From positions 124,001 to 188,000 of the forward strand of contig CBDFLL010000004.1 in NCBI GenBank assembly GCA_965249205.1: a DNA stretch of 64,000 nt. The letters are read 5' to 3'. The stretch is from JAQBVV01 sp965249205. GTDB lineage: Bacteria > Acidobacteriota > Vicinamibacteria > Vicinamibacterales > UBA2999. Shown here one piece after another: positions 19,679 to 29,133 of this stretch. Under the pieces are notes generated by a model, which was not told the DNA's origin, ran no database searches, and saw only the letters and a program-made list of their open reading frames with translations. Within the stretch, counting starts at the first letter, position 1; every line of letters begins with the position of its first letter. The position numbers and the translations under genes were made by a program.

Positions 19679-22585
19679 TCAGCCGAAGTCTTCGACCGGC
19701 GGGCACGAACAGAACAGATTCCGGTCGCCGTGGGCATTGTCGATGCGACCGACAGCGGGCCAGAACTTGTTGGCCCTGACAAAGGGAAGCGGAAAGGCCG
19801 CCTCCTCGCGTGTGTACGGATGGCTCCACTCCGTTGCTGACACAGCCTCCGCCGTGTGGGGCGCGTTCTTGAGCACGTTCTCGCGCAGATCCGCCCGTCC
19901 GGAGGCGACCTCGTCGATCTCTGCTCGAATCTGAATCATGGCGTCGCAAAACCGATCGAGTTCTGCCTTGTCCTCGCTCTCGGTCGGCTCGACCATCAGC
20001 GTGCCGGCCACCGGAAACGAGACCGTCGGCGCATGGAATCCGTAGTCCATCAGGCGCTTGGCCACGTCCATCTCTTCGACCCCTCCGGCTTTGAATTGAC
20101 GGAGATCGAAGATCAGTTCGTGCGCGACGCGGCCATTCACGCGCGTATACAGCACCGGATAGTGCGCCTCGAGCCTCGCCTTGATGTAGTTGGCGTTGAG
20201 AATGGCGTACTTCGTCGCGTCAGTAGCGCCGTCGGCCCCGAGCATCCTGATGTACCCGTAGGAGATGAGCAGGATGCTGGCACTGCCCCACGGTGCGGCT
20301 GAGATAGCGTGGATCGCCTGCTCGCCGCCGGTCCCAACGAGCGGATGTCCAGGCAGATAGGGCGCGAGATGCGCGGCAACGCCGATCGGCCCCATGCCCG
20401 GTCCGCCGCCACCATGAGGAATCGAGAACGTCTTGTGCAGATTCAGGTGGCAGACATCGGCGCCAATCGAGGCCGGACTCGTCAGTCCCACCTGCGCGTT
20501 CATGTTGGCGCCGTCCATGTACACCTGCCCGCCGTGTTCGTGGACGACATCACAGATAGTGCGGATCTCGTCCTCGAAGACACCGTGCGTGGATGGATAC
20601 GTAATCATGAGACACGCGAGGCGATCGTGATGCTCGGCCGCCTTGGCGCGAAGATCCGCCACATCGACGTTACCGTTCGGCGCCGTCGCGACAACGACGA
20701 CGCGCATGCCGGCCATCGCCGCGCTGGCCGGGTTGGTGCCATGCGCCGAGGCCGGGATCAGCACCACGTCGCGATGCGCCCCGTCGCGAGCCAGGTGATA
20801 GGCGCGAATCACCATCAGGCCGGCGAACTCACCTTGGGCCCCGGAATTGGGCTGGAGTGACACCGCCGCAAAGCCGGTAATCTCTGACAGAGTCGCCTCC
20901 AGGTCGCTGAAGATCTCCGCGTACCCCTCCACCTGGTCGACCGGGACAAACGGGTGGATCCGACCAAACTGCGGCCACGTGACCGGGAGCATCTCGGTGG
21001 CCGCATTCAGCTTCATCGTGCATGAGCCCAGCGCGATCATCGAGGTATCGAGACCGATGTCTTTCCGCTCGAGACTGCGGATGTAGCGCATCATCTCGGT
21101 CTCCGATCGATGCGCATTGAACACCGGATGCGTCATGAAGGCACTGGTCCTTCGCAGCGATGACGGGTAGTCCTCGGCCCCAGGGACCTGAAACGCCGTA
21201 GACGGGGTGCCAGACTTGCCTGCGGCGCCAGCCTGACCAACAGTCACCGCACACACAGCAATGATGTCGTCTAGATCAGCGGTGGACACAGTCTCGTTGA
21301 GCGCGATGCCTACTGTATGCGCGTCGATGTAGCGAAGATTGATCCCGGCGGCGAGTGCTGCCGCGCGCACGGCATCGGTCCCCGACGGCATCTCCACGCG
21401 CAGTGTGTCGAAGTAGTGCGCGTTGGTCTGGCGAAAACCGAGCGCCTTCAGCTCGGCATCAAGCATTCGGGTCAGCGCGTGCACGCGGCCGGCGATCGCC
21501 GTCAGACCGTCCGGCCCGTGATAGACGGCATACATCGCCGCCATGTTGGCCAACAGCGCCTGCGCCGTACAGATGTTCGAGGTCGCCTTCTCCCGACGAA
21601 TATGCTGCTCGCGCGTAGCCAGCGCCATCCGGTAGGCCTTGCGGCCCTGCGCGTCCACCGACACACCGATCATGCGCCCAGGCATCTGTCGTACGAAGGC
21701 GCTCCGACAGGCAAAGAACGCCGCGTGCGGTCCGCCGTACCCAAGCGGCACCCCAAACCGCTGCGAATTGCCGAACACCACATCCGCGCCCATCTCACCC
21801 GGCGGCGTGAGTAGCGCGAGCGCCAGCAGGTCGGCGCCCACGGCCACGAGCGCCCCCGCCTGGTGGGCGCGCGAGATAAAGGCGGTCAAATCCTGCACCA
21901 GGCCCACCTCGTCCGGATACTGAAGCAACACGCCGAACGGTGCGCGATCGCCTGGTCCGTCGAACGCCATCTCGTCGATCGGGCACACCTCGACGTCAAT
22001 CTCCAGCGGTTCCGCACGGGCGCGTACCACCTCGACCGTCTGCGGGAAACAGCGATCACTGACGAAAAACCGCGGGCGCCGGCCATCCGCTTTCTTCTTC
22101 GTGCGGACGCGGTGCAGGAGCGTCATGGCCTCCGCCCCGGCGGTCGCCTCGTCCAACAGTGACGCGTTGGCCACCTCCATCCCAGTGAGGTCGGACACCA
22201 TGGTCTGAAAATTGATCAGCGATTCGAGGCGGCCCTGCGCGATCTCGGCCTGGTATGGCGTGTAGGGCGTGTACCAACCGGGGTTCTCCATCACCATTCG
22301 GAGGATGACGCTTGGGGTGACTGTGTCGTGATAACCGAGGCCGATGTAGGACCGGAACGTCTTGTTACGCGCGGCGAGTTGCGTGAGCCGGCGCAGGTAC
22401 TGATGCTCGCTCTCCGCCGACGGAAGGTCGAGAGGTTTTGTCAGCCGGATGGATGCGGGAATGGCCTCGTCAATCAGCGTATCGAGTGACGGCGCGCCGA
22501 TCGCCGTGAGCATGGCATCGCGTTCATCGGGAGACGGTCCTATGTGGCGCGGTGCGAACCAGTCGTTGGCATCCAGCGAGTCCAT
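19679..22585 (-). CDS. gcvP: Glycine dehydrogenase (decarboxylating), P-protein
   Basis: A 968-residue single-chain P-protein of the glycine cleavage system, in which both subunits of the split bacterial type are fused. It decarboxylates glycine on PLP and passes the aminomethyl group to the GcvH lipoyl arm. Visible are the N-terminal FAPRHIGPSPDERDAML, the glycine-rich region with YTPYTPYQAEIAQGRLE, and the PLP lysine in CHLNLHKTFSIPHGGGGPG. The start is the ATG at 22585, whose A is also the last base of the gcvH TAA (TAATG overlap). The frame runs further upstream, but only through gcvH. Confidence 0.97.
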   Translation of the reverse strand: MDSLDANDWFAPRHIGPSPDERDAMLTAIGAPSLDTLIDEAIPASIRLTKPLDLPSAESEHQYLRRLTQLAARNKTFRSYIGLGYHDTVTPSVILRMVMENPGWYTPYTPYQAEIAQGRLESLINFQTMVSDLTGMEVANASLLDEATAGAEAMTLLHRVRTKKKADGRRPRFFVSDRCFPQTVEVVRARAEPLEIDVEVCPIDEMAFDGPGDRAPFGVLLQYPDEVGLVQDLTAFISRAHQAGALVAVGADLLALALLTPPGEMGADVVFGNSQRFGVPLGYGGPHAAFFACRSAFVRQMPGRMIGVSVDAQGRKAYRMALATREQHIRREKATSNICTAQALLANMAAMYAVYHGPDGLTAIAGRVHALTRMLDAELKALGFRQTNAHYFDTLRVEMPSGTDAVRAAALAAGINLRYIDAHTVGIALNETVSTADLDDIIAVCAVTVGQAGAAGKSGTPSTAFQVPGAEDYPSSLRRTSAFMTHPVFNAHRSETEMMRYIRSLERKDIGLDTSMIALGSCTMKLNAATEMLPVTWPQFGRIHPFVPVDQVEGYAEIFSDLEATLSEITGFAAVSLQPNSGAQGEFAGLMVIRAYHLARDGAHRDVVLIPASAHGTNPASAAMAGMRVVVVATAPNGNVDVADLRAKAAEHHDRLACLMITYPSTHGVFEDEIRTICDVVHEHGGQVYMDGANMNAQVGLTSPASIGADVCHLNLHKTFSIPHGGGGPGMGPIGVAAHLAPYLPGHPLVGTGGEQAIHAISAAPWGSASILLISYGYIRMLGADGATDATKYAILNANYIKARLEAHYPVLYTRVNGRVAHELIFDLRQFKAGGVEEMDVAKRLMDYGFHAPTVSFPVAGTLMVEPTESEDKAELDRFCDAMIQIRAEIDEVASGRADLRENVLKNAPHTAEAVSATEWSHPYTREEAAFPLPFVRANKFWPAVGRIDNAHGDRNLFCSCPPVEDFG

Positions 22586-22959
22586 TACCCGAGCAGGCTC
22601 TCGTATTGCGCGCTGTCGAGCAACGCGACGACAGCGCCGGCGTCCGACACTCGCACCTTGATCATCCATGACGCGTATGGGTCCGCGTTGACCGCCTCCG
22701 GGTGGTCCTTCAGGGCGTCATTGACCTTGACGACTTCGCCAGCGACCGGCGCAAACAGTTCAGATACCGCCTTGACCGACTCGATCGAGCCGAACGCCTC
22801 CCCGGCGGTCAGGCCACTGCCAACCTCCGGCAACTCCACGAAGACCACATCGCCGAGCTGCTCCTGCGCGAAGTCGGTAATGCCGACCTCCGCCGTATCG
22901 CCGGAAAGACGGATCCATTCGTGGTCCTTGGTGTATTTCCGGTCATCGGGATGAGCCAT
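22585..22959 (-). CDS. gcvH: Glycine cleavage system H protein
   Basis: A 124-residue lipoyl carrier protein: DRKYTKDHEWIRL at the start, the lipoylation lysine in FGSIESVKAVSELFAPVAGEV, and the C-terminal ASWMIKVRVSD. It shuttles intermediates among GcvP, GcvT and lipoamide dehydrogenase. Middle gene of the gcvT-gcvH-gcvP operon, overlapping gcvP by one base. Confidence 0.98.
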   Translation of the reverse strand: MAHPDDRKYTKDHEWIRLSGDTAEVGITDFAQEQLGDVVFVELPEVGSGLTAGEAFGSIESVKAVSELFAPVAGEVVKVNDALKDHPEAVNADPYASWMIKVRVSDAGAVVALLDSAQYESLLG

Positions 22960-22997
22960 GTCTGTCCTCGTCCTCTCAGGCCACTCAACGGGTGTCC

Positions 22998-24119
22998 TTA
23001 CGCGTGTGAGCCTTTCTTGTAGAACGGCATCTTCACGACGCGTGCATGTACCGCGCGGCCGCGAATATCGATCTCTATGGTGGTGCCGAGACTCGACTGC
23101 GCCATCGGCACGTACGCCATCCCGATCGCCTTCCCCAGGTGCGGCGTCAGCGTGCCGCTCGTCACCACGCCAACCGGCGCACCACCCTGCATGACTCGGT
23201 GGCCGTGACGCGCGATGCCACGGTCGATCATCTCAAAACCCACCAGTTTCCGTGAGACGCCATTCACCTTTTGCTCGAGCAACCGCTCGCGGCCGATGAA
23301 CGTCTCGTTGGTCCACCCGATCATCCATCCGAGACCCGCCTCGAGGACCGTGGTTGTCTCGTCGATGTCGCTACCATGCAGACGCATGCCCGCCTCGAGC
23401 CGCAGCGTGTCGCGTGCGCCAAGACCGGCTGGCACCACGCCGGCAGCGTCGCCCGAGTCAAGAATCGCCTGCCAGACCTTGTCGGCCATGTTGGGCGGCA
23501 CGAAGATCTCGTAACCATCCTCACCTGTATATCCCGTGCACGCGATCGTCGCGCGGGCGTTCGCCACCTCTCCGTACGAAAACCAGAACGGCCGGATCTC
23601 CGAAAGTTCGGCGCCGGTGAGTGGCTGCAGCACGTCGCGCGACGCCGGTCCCTGGATGGCGATCAACGCGTACCGGCTGCTTGAATCGATGGCGGCGGCA
23701 TTGCCCACGGCTTTCACCTGGTCGCTGATCCAGGCGAAGTCCTTGGCGATATTTCCCGCGTTGACCACCAGCAGAAAGTGGCTGGGTGCCATGCGGTAGA
23801 CGATCATGTCGTCCAGGAAGGTGCCCTCGGGCGTCAGCAGCCCTGAATATTGCGCCTGCCCTACCTGCAGCTGCGCCGGGTCGCTACAGGCGATCCGCCG
23901 CACGGCCCCCAGGGCGTCCTTGCCCGCGATCTCGATCTCACCCATGTGACTGACATCGAACAATCCCGCGCGCGTCCGCACCGCCATGTGTTCGCTGGTA
24001 ATCCCCGCATACTCGAGCGGCATTTCCCACCCCGCAAACGGCACCATGCGCGCCTGCGAGGCACGGTGGCGGGCGTTGAGCGCGGTCTTGCGAATCTCGG
24101 TGGTGGCCGCGTCGGTCAT
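22998..24119 (-). CDS. gcvT: Glycine cleavage system aminomethyltransferase T
   Basis: A 373-residue folate enzyme that releases ammonia and makes methylene-tetrahydrofolate from the GcvH-bound intermediate. Family blocks include VPFAGWEMPLEYAGI, FDVSHMGEIEI, the folate-site region and CTGYTGEDGYEIFVP. First gene of the operon, 38 bases ahead of gcvH. The 300 bases upstream show none of the conserved core of a glycine riboswitch. Confidence 0.97.
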   Translation of the reverse strand: MTDAATTEIRKTALNARHRASQARMVPFAGWEMPLEYAGITSEHMAVRTRAGLFDVSHMGEIEIAGKDALGAVRRIACSDPAQLQVGQAQYSGLLTPEGTFLDDMIVYRMAPSHFLLVVNAGNIAKDFAWISDQVKAVGNAAAIDSSSRYALIAIQGPASRDVLQPLTGAELSEIRPFWFSYGEVANARATIACTGYTGEDGYEIFVPPNMADKVWQAILDSGDAAGVVPAGLGARDTLRLEAGMRLHGSDIDETTTVLEAGLGWMIGWTNETFIGRERLLEQKVNGVSRKLVGFEMIDRGIARHGHRVMQGGAPVGVVTSGTLTPHLGKAIGMAYVPMAQSSLGTTIEIDIRGRAVHARVVKMPFYKKGSHA

Positions 24120-24224
24120 GAAGACGGGTGGACTGGCTTGAAGGGTTCGTGTCGAACGAAATGCTCGGAAAGACCTACCGTACTATGCGCCCGGAGGTCG
24201 GTCAAGGAGAGAAGGCAAAGAGAA

Positions 24225-24425
24225 CTAGTGCTTTGGCAGTTCGCCCTGTTTCAGGGAGCGGTTCGCCGGAAATTTTTCCAGAACATGGGTCGCGGACATG
24301 GTGCGACCATCTCGCTTCAAAACAGTGAACCGACTCGACTGACTGTCCTTGACGATCGTCTTCGGCCGGCTAACTCTTGTCGATTTGTTCGACGACATAG
24401 AACACTCCACGGAAAGCTGCCGCAA
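24225..24425 (-). CDS. Small open frame between gcvT and a broken TIR gene
   Basis: 66 codons, hydrophilic and basic (SRFTVLKRDGRTMSATHVLEKF in the centre). It overlaps the degraded 3' end of the TIR-FGE pseudogene in another frame. No family recognised. It may be a chance frame or the tail of a deleted gene. Confidence 0.25.
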   Translation of the reverse strand: MRQLSVECSMSSNKSTRVSRPKTIVKDSQSSRFTVLKRDGRTMSATHVLEKFPANRSLKQGELPKH

Positions 24426-25427
24426 GGACAGACAGGACCCAGCGGGTCCTTCTGCTCCTCAGCGGAATAGCGGCCATGCCAGTCCCGGCACCACTCCCAC
24501 ACGTTGCCGGCCAGGTCGTACACCCCTTCCGGTGTCTTCCCGCTTTCGCGCCCCCCCTTGACTGGCCGCAGTTGGTTGCCGCACGCACTGAAGTTGGCGC
24601 GGTCGCATGTGGGTGCTTCCTCGCCCCAGGGATACGTGCGCCCTGCCTCCCCGCGGGCCGCGAACTCCCACTGCCTCCGTCGGCAGACTCCCCCCAAGCC
24701 AGGAGGCATACGCCGTCGCCTCATCCCAACTGACCCTCACCACGGGATGATCGGCTGGTTCGCTAGGATCATGGTTTGGAACGAAACGTCGGTATAACGA
24801 CGACAGCGTCACGCGATGCCGCGGGTTCTCGCTTTCACCGCCCACGGCCATCGGACTCCCATCAGAAAAGCTGCCGCCGGTGACGTGGATGCGGGGATTG
24901 AGGCGTTCATCGGCCTCGCGCGAAGGCGCTTCCGGCTTGGCTCGTTTTCGCGCCGTCGCGTCCTTCTTGGCTTTCCTCGCAGCGGGCGCGACTCGCTTCG
25001 CGACGGCCTTCCTTTTCCGGGTAGGCGCATCGGAGATCGCCCCGAGCAACCGCTCCAACTGAGCCACCACGGTCCGGAATTCCGGGTGCGTCCGCGAGCC
25101 ATCCCAGGCTATGAGATCGGCCGACTGGAGTAGGCGGAATTGCAGCGGCAGTTTAACGCGATCGAACGACAGGGGCACGAGGGCACCCAGCGCCTCGCCC
25201 TCCGCCGTCTCAATCTGTACCCATTTCGACGTCACTGATGCTGCGGTCCACACGACGACCATCGCCCTGGTATCGGCAAGGGCCTGCTCGATCACCTGCG
25301 GCCACGTCATGCCGGGTGGTATGTGGCGGTCCCACCACACGGACCATCCGTGTTCCTCTAGCCGCTCCACCAGCGCGCGAACGCGCTCGCGGTCTTGGCT
25401 GGCGTAGCTGAGGAAGACGTCGGCCAT
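24317..25427 (-). pseudogene. Broken TIR-FGE (formylglycine-generating-enzyme-like) protein
   Basis: Residues 1-135 are a TIR domain (MADVFLSYASQDRERVRALV, EEHGWSVWWDRHIPPGMTW, VVVWTAASVTSKWVQIETAE), with the Glu of the putative NADase site within the last motif. A Lys/Arg/Ala-rich linker follows, then an FGE/SUMF1 domain (PRIHVTGGSFSDGS, HPVVRVSWDEATAYASWLGG). At about 24671-24673 the frame shifts: SLPTEA should run into EWEFAARG, which is in another frame, followed by YPWGEEAP and GNVWEWCRDWHGRY. A likely 2-base deletion explains this. Around TLSSLYRRFVP about 12 residues are also missing, and the C-terminal FGE core is lost. Known relatives act in signalling or defence-like roles; this copy is inactive. 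Confidence 0.8.
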
Positions 25428-25799
25428 GGCTCAGAATGCTGCTGGAGTCGCCTCGGACATGCGGCAACATACCAAAGCGCAAGCGGAAACACTACGGGAC
25501 AGCACTCAGCGGGAACTCGGTGGCGTTGGGATTCCCCTGCTCATGGTCGGCTCTATTTTGCCGAACCAAGGGAGTGCGTCTGCGTCGGAATTTCCCAAAA
25601 TGGCAGCGACGCGCCTGCACACCCACAGACACACGAGGGGGTGGGGCCCCCCGTCGGTCCGCCCGCGAGGATTCGCAATATAGTGGGCAAGCCCGACGTA
25701 GTCTCGGGCCTGCGAACGCACTAACTACCATGGAAAAGAACATTCTCATTGAACTGCTGGCGAGCTATGAGAGCGGTATCCACCGCGGCAGAGATGCCC
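25428..25799. other. Non-coding or degraded stretch upstream of bactofilin gene
   Basis: No supported gene. A 27-codon open frame begins at ATG 25731 (MEKNILIELLASYESG) and runs out of frame into the bactofilin start. It could be the first codons of a lost gene. Confidence 0.4.
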
Positions 25800-26588
25800 A
25801 TGGGGAAGCGTGATGCAGTGGTGAAACCGTCTACCGGACCGGCAGCCCAGTCACAGGGCGGCACGTCGGGGTCCGTGCAACTCGAAGCTCGACAGCAATT
25901 CGAGAGGGACGTTGTGAACGTCGGCAAGTCGGTCGTCATCAAGGGCGAATTGAACGCGAGTGAGGATGTCACGATCGAAGGTAAGGTCGAGGGCAAGATT
26001 GAGCTGAAGGATCACGTGCTGACCATCGGTCCGAATGGCAAGATCAAGGCGGAGCTGTTCGCCAAGGTGTTGGTCGTCCTGGGTGAGGTTAACGGCAACA
26101 TCGCCGCGTCCGAGAAGGTCGAGATCCACGACGGCGGATCGGTCGAAGGCGACATCGTGTCGCCGCGCTTGGCCATCGCGGTGGGCGCACACTTCCACGG
26201 CCGCGTGCGGTTCGAGTTTGATGTCGAGCGGAAGGATCGCTTCGGTCGGACTCTCGCCTATGTCTACCTCCCAGACGGCACGTTTCTCAACGCTGAGATC
26301 GTCAAGCAAGGGTACGGGCACGCCTACACGCAGTTTCCGTTCAGGTATTCGGTGGCGTTTCAGGGCTATGAACGTGAGGCCCGAGAAGCCAGCCTTGGGC
26401 TGTGGGCGGCGGAGTCAGCGCCAACGAGCGTCATGGGCGATGTGCGCGTGTGGGTGAACACCGCATCAGGTGTCTATCACTGTCCAGGTACGCAGTACTA
26501 CGGCCATACAAACGCAGGCGCGTTCATGACGCAAGACGAGGCGATGCGCGAAGGGCATCGTGCGGCATACGGTCGGACGTGTCGGTGA
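25800..26588 (+). CDS. Chimeric bactofilin / truncated thermonuclease-like protein
   Basis: A 262-residue protein from ATG 25800. Residues about 35-134 are a bactofilin beta-helix (VVNVGKSVVIKGELNASEDV, EGKVEGKIELKDH, GPNGKIKAELFAK, VNGNIAASEKVEIHDGG). Residues about 137-202 abruptly match the C-terminal half of a staphylococcal-nuclease (SNase) fold (FGRTLAYVYLPDGTFLNAEI, then QGYEREAREASLGLW), and about 222-262 are the VYHCPGTQYYG / GRTC tail found after secreted nucleases. The catalytic Arg and Glu of the SNase N-terminal half are missing. The join near 26208 is in frame and the gene is undamaged, so it may be expressed, with polymerisation possible but nuclease activity unlikely. It could also be a recombination relic. 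Confidence 0.75.
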   Translation: MGKRDAVVKPSTGPAAQSQGGTSGSVQLEARQQFERDVVNVGKSVVIKGELNASEDVTIEGKVEGKIELKDHVLTIGPNGKIKAELFAKVLVVLGEVNGNIAASEKVEIHDGGSVEGDIVSPRLAIAVGAHFHGRVRFEFDVERKDRFGRTLAYVYLPDGTFLNAEIVKQGYGHAYTQFPFRYSVAFQGYEREAREASLGLWAAESAPTSVMGDVRVWVNTASGVYHCPGTQYYGHTNAGAFMTQDEAMREGHRAAYGRTCR

Positions 26589-27029
26589 TGGCGACGAGGG
26601 GTGGGCTAGTGGGAACGCCAAGGCAGAGAGTTGCTCTGCTCGTTATTCTGACCGGCCTCGCCTGCGGCTGTACGTCCGTCAGATCATGTTGAGCACTCTG
26701 ACCCGCTTCGATGGCTCCGCCAACGCAAAGGGGGGGCGCTGGCGCTCTGCTACCACGGATACGACTGGGACCGCGTATCGCAGGAGGGCTTCAGCGTGCC
26801 ACGCCTGCCTGACTACGGCAACGCGAAAACGAAGGCAGGAGTTGAGCTCACCTGCCGACCTCCACAGGCGACAGGATATGAGCGGGCGTTGAAGATCGAA
26901 TTACCGGAAGACCTTGTTCTGCTCTACGAATGGCCTCAGGAAAGCGGTTGGTACTGGCGGGTCTTTCGCGTACCCGCGGAGCTGTTGAACCGAACACTGG
27001 GATACGGCAGGCCGGCCAAGCGCGAATGA
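26588..27029 (+). pseudogene. Frameshifted small lipoprotein
   Basis: The ATG at 26588 overlaps the preceding TGA. It reads MATRGGLVGTPRQRVALLVI then a lipobox-like TGLACGC, but stops after 34 codons. The +1 frame continues without a stop from about 26670 as DHVEHSDPLRWLRQRKGG, YHGYDWDRVSQEGFSVPRL and ends ELLNRTLGYGRPAKRE at 27029. The composition of the second part is protein-like throughout, so a single frameshift in one lipoprotein gene is the simplest reading. Function unknown. Confidence 0.5.
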
Positions 27030-27241
27030 TGAGAATCTCGAACAAGGAACCGCACCCTAGATCTCGTAGCGCTTGGTAGGAGTTCCTGCTTCAATCACCG
27101 GAACGCGAGGTCGGCGCCCGGCCTTGCACCACGCCAGTATCGGAGTCGGATATGGCGTCAAGCATCGCCTGAGCCTGCGCCTGCACATGAAAAGAACGAC
27201 TGGCTCGAATCTGTTGGCGCAGGGATGATACCGTGCGAGCG

Positions 27242-27700
27242 ATGGCCGCACGGTTCACAGTGGGCGGCGCGGTAAAGACGCCTTTCGGAAAAGGCGTTGT
27301 TCGAGCGGAGCGGAACAATGGTTGCCTCCTCGTGGACGTGCGGGGCCGTGCGCTGGTAGTCAAGGAGAGCGAGATCTCGGTACTAGACGCCGGCCCGCGA
27401 TCGCGTTTCCGCGACAAGGCCTTGAAGAATAGGCGCGCGCCCCCTCAGGCGGAGCCTGATGCGGGCGTTGAAACGCGCGAGGTGGACTTACACGGACTGA
27501 CCGTTGAGGCCGCGCTCGCTCGCGCCGAGCAAGCCCTGGAAGAGGCACTGCTCGCGGATGTCGCGGAGTTGCGTCTCATTCACGGCCGGAGTGGCGGACG
27601 CATCCGCGCCGCGCTCCACCGCCAGCTAAGGGAGATCCCGAGCGTTCGAGGATTTCAACTGGACCCGAGGAACGAGGGCGTGACGCTCATCCGGCTCTGA
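27242..27700 (+). CDS. Smr-domain protein (MutS2 C-terminal-like)
   Basis: A 152-residue protein. Residues 1-55 resemble the beta-strand linker that precedes the Smr domain in MutS2 (FTVGGAVKTPFGKGVV, then LLVDVRGRALVVKESEI). Residues about 78-152 are an Smr nuclease-like domain with REVDLHGLTVEAALARAEQA and the LRLIHGRSGGRIRAAL motif. No MutS ATPase domain precedes it. Smr domains can nick branched DNA or cut RNA. This could be a stand-alone Smr protein or the surviving 3' end of a mutS2 gene; the clean start favours the former. Confidence 0.8.
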   Translation: MAARFTVGGAVKTPFGKGVVRAERNNGCLLVDVRGRALVVKESEISVLDAGPRSRFRDKALKNRRAPPQAEPDAGVETREVDLHGLTVEAALARAEQALEEALLADVAELRLIHGRSGGRIRAALHRQLREIPSVRGFQLDPRNEGVTLIRL

Positions 27701-27814
27701 GGCTGACGACTCGCACGGACGGTGAGACCGATCACGACCCCGTGGACGAGCCTCGCCCCCGGTACTCGTTCGCGACCGCGGCACGAGCGCCAGGGGCGGG
27801 CCTCCCGTGTTCCC

Positions 27815-28643
27815 TCACGCAGGCCGATACGACCGCAGGAAGCTGCGGACGTGGCGCACCGCCAACGGTATCTTCTCCGGCGTGTCTTTCCAGGGGTACA
27901 TGCTCAGTTGACCGTTGGGCGCAAGCATCGCGCTCTCGATCGCGGCCACATATGAATGCCCTGCGCTGTCGTCCGGCAGGACCAGGACCGGCGTCTGACA
28001 CGCTCTCACGAAGTCGCGCGTCACCGTGAAGACGAAGTCCGGGTTGTTGCGGAACAGTCCGGTCAGGAACTGGTCGGTCATTGCAGCCGTGAAGTCGGGG
28101 TTCCGCTCGACAACACTCGAGGCCCACCCGTTTGTCTGACTCTCATAGAGGGAGTTCGGCAGCTCCGCTCGGAACCCGGCCGGCTGCACCGGGACGGCCG
28201 CGACCACGCGGTTTGGCGCTCGTTTCATGAGGTTCCAGATGAAAGGACCGGCAATGCAGAAGCCGAGCACCATGAACCTGTCGATCCCCAGGTGATCCAT
28301 CAGGCCGATGTGGTCGTCGGTGTAGGAATCCCACGGCCGGTCGACCTCAAGAGGGCCGGTAGACTGACCGCTCGAGTTGCGCAGGTCAGCGTAAATACAG
28401 CGGAACTCGTCGCTGAACGCTTCGACCGCGTTGAAGGGATTGCCGCGCTCGATGTTCGCGGTCGTCGACCCGTTCAAGCCCCCTCCCGCAATGAGCAACA
28501 GCGGGAAACCCGAGCCTGCCTCCTTGTAGCGAATGCGGACATTCCCCCTCTCGTAGAAGCTTCCGCCGTCGTCATTCCCGCCCTGCCTCGCGAGCAGCGA
28601 CGGCGCCAGTCTTCAGAATCTTGCGTCTCATCGGGTCTACCAT
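27815..28643 (-). pseudogene. Alpha/beta hydrolase with frameshifted N-terminus
   Basis: The body (from about 28575 downward) reads EAGSGFPLLLIAGGGLNGST, DRPWDSYTDDHIGLMDHLGI, FMVLGFCIAGPFIWNL (nucleophile elbow with Cys in place of Ser) and CQTPVLVLPDDSAGHSYVAA. The expected N-terminus MVDPMRRKILKTGAVAA begins at ATG 28643 but hits a stop after 23 codons. The hydrolase frame lacks a normal start upstream. A small deletion that removed part of the signal region and shifted the frame near 28580 explains both. A TTG at 28498 could still initiate a shortened form. Confidence 0.65.
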
Positions 28644-28854
28644 CTGTTCTCCTCTTGGCCGTGGTACGCCTCGATGGCGAGCGAGCGTTCGTCATCGGGG
28701 ACCGGCTGATTTCGGGACTATAGCGCAACGCGTGAGTGCGGTGGGGGCGACCCCTCTCCAGCGATCAGCCCGTCTGATAGCGGGGGCAACGTCGGAAGGA
28801 GAAAAAGATCGCGGCCGAGTACGTTCCGCCTAGGGATCTCGAGAGAATCGTTCC

Positions 28855-28974
28855 GTGCTCGTGGTAGACGATGTGACGACCTCGGGGGCCACCCTATCTG
28901 AAGCGACAACAGTGTTGAGAAAGTCAGGGGCAGCGGACGTCCATGCCGCTACGCTCTGTCATGCTGAGGGATGA
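28855..28974 (+). pseudogene. C-terminal fragment of a ComF-type phosphoribosyltransferase
   Basis: An in-frame remnant of 39 codons reads VLVVDDVTTSGATLSEA then VLRKSGAADVHAATL. This is the PRPP-binding loop of ComF/PRTase proteins, with the acidic pair and TSGAT. A stop codon lies 8 codons upstream in the same frame and nothing further matches, so only the 3' end survives. Confidence 0.6.
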
Positions 28975-29133
28975 AGCGTCGTTTTCACATTGATGAGGGA
29001 CACGATTCCGGGCCGCCTGTGCCCACGAAACTTCGCCGGGCCGTGGTCGTATCACCGACAGCTGCCGCCATTCTGATGGCTGAAACGGGAGCCGCTCACC
29101 GTTGACCGATCAACTTCGGTAGACTCGGCTGGA

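Noticed and set aside
24120..24330. Glycine riboswitch upstream of gcvT
   Set aside because: None of the conserved core elements are present on the minus strand before the gcvT start.
24317..25427. Diversity-generating retroelement target
   Set aside because: The FGE-like fold fits, but no reverse transcriptase, template repeat or variable repeat pair is visible nearby.
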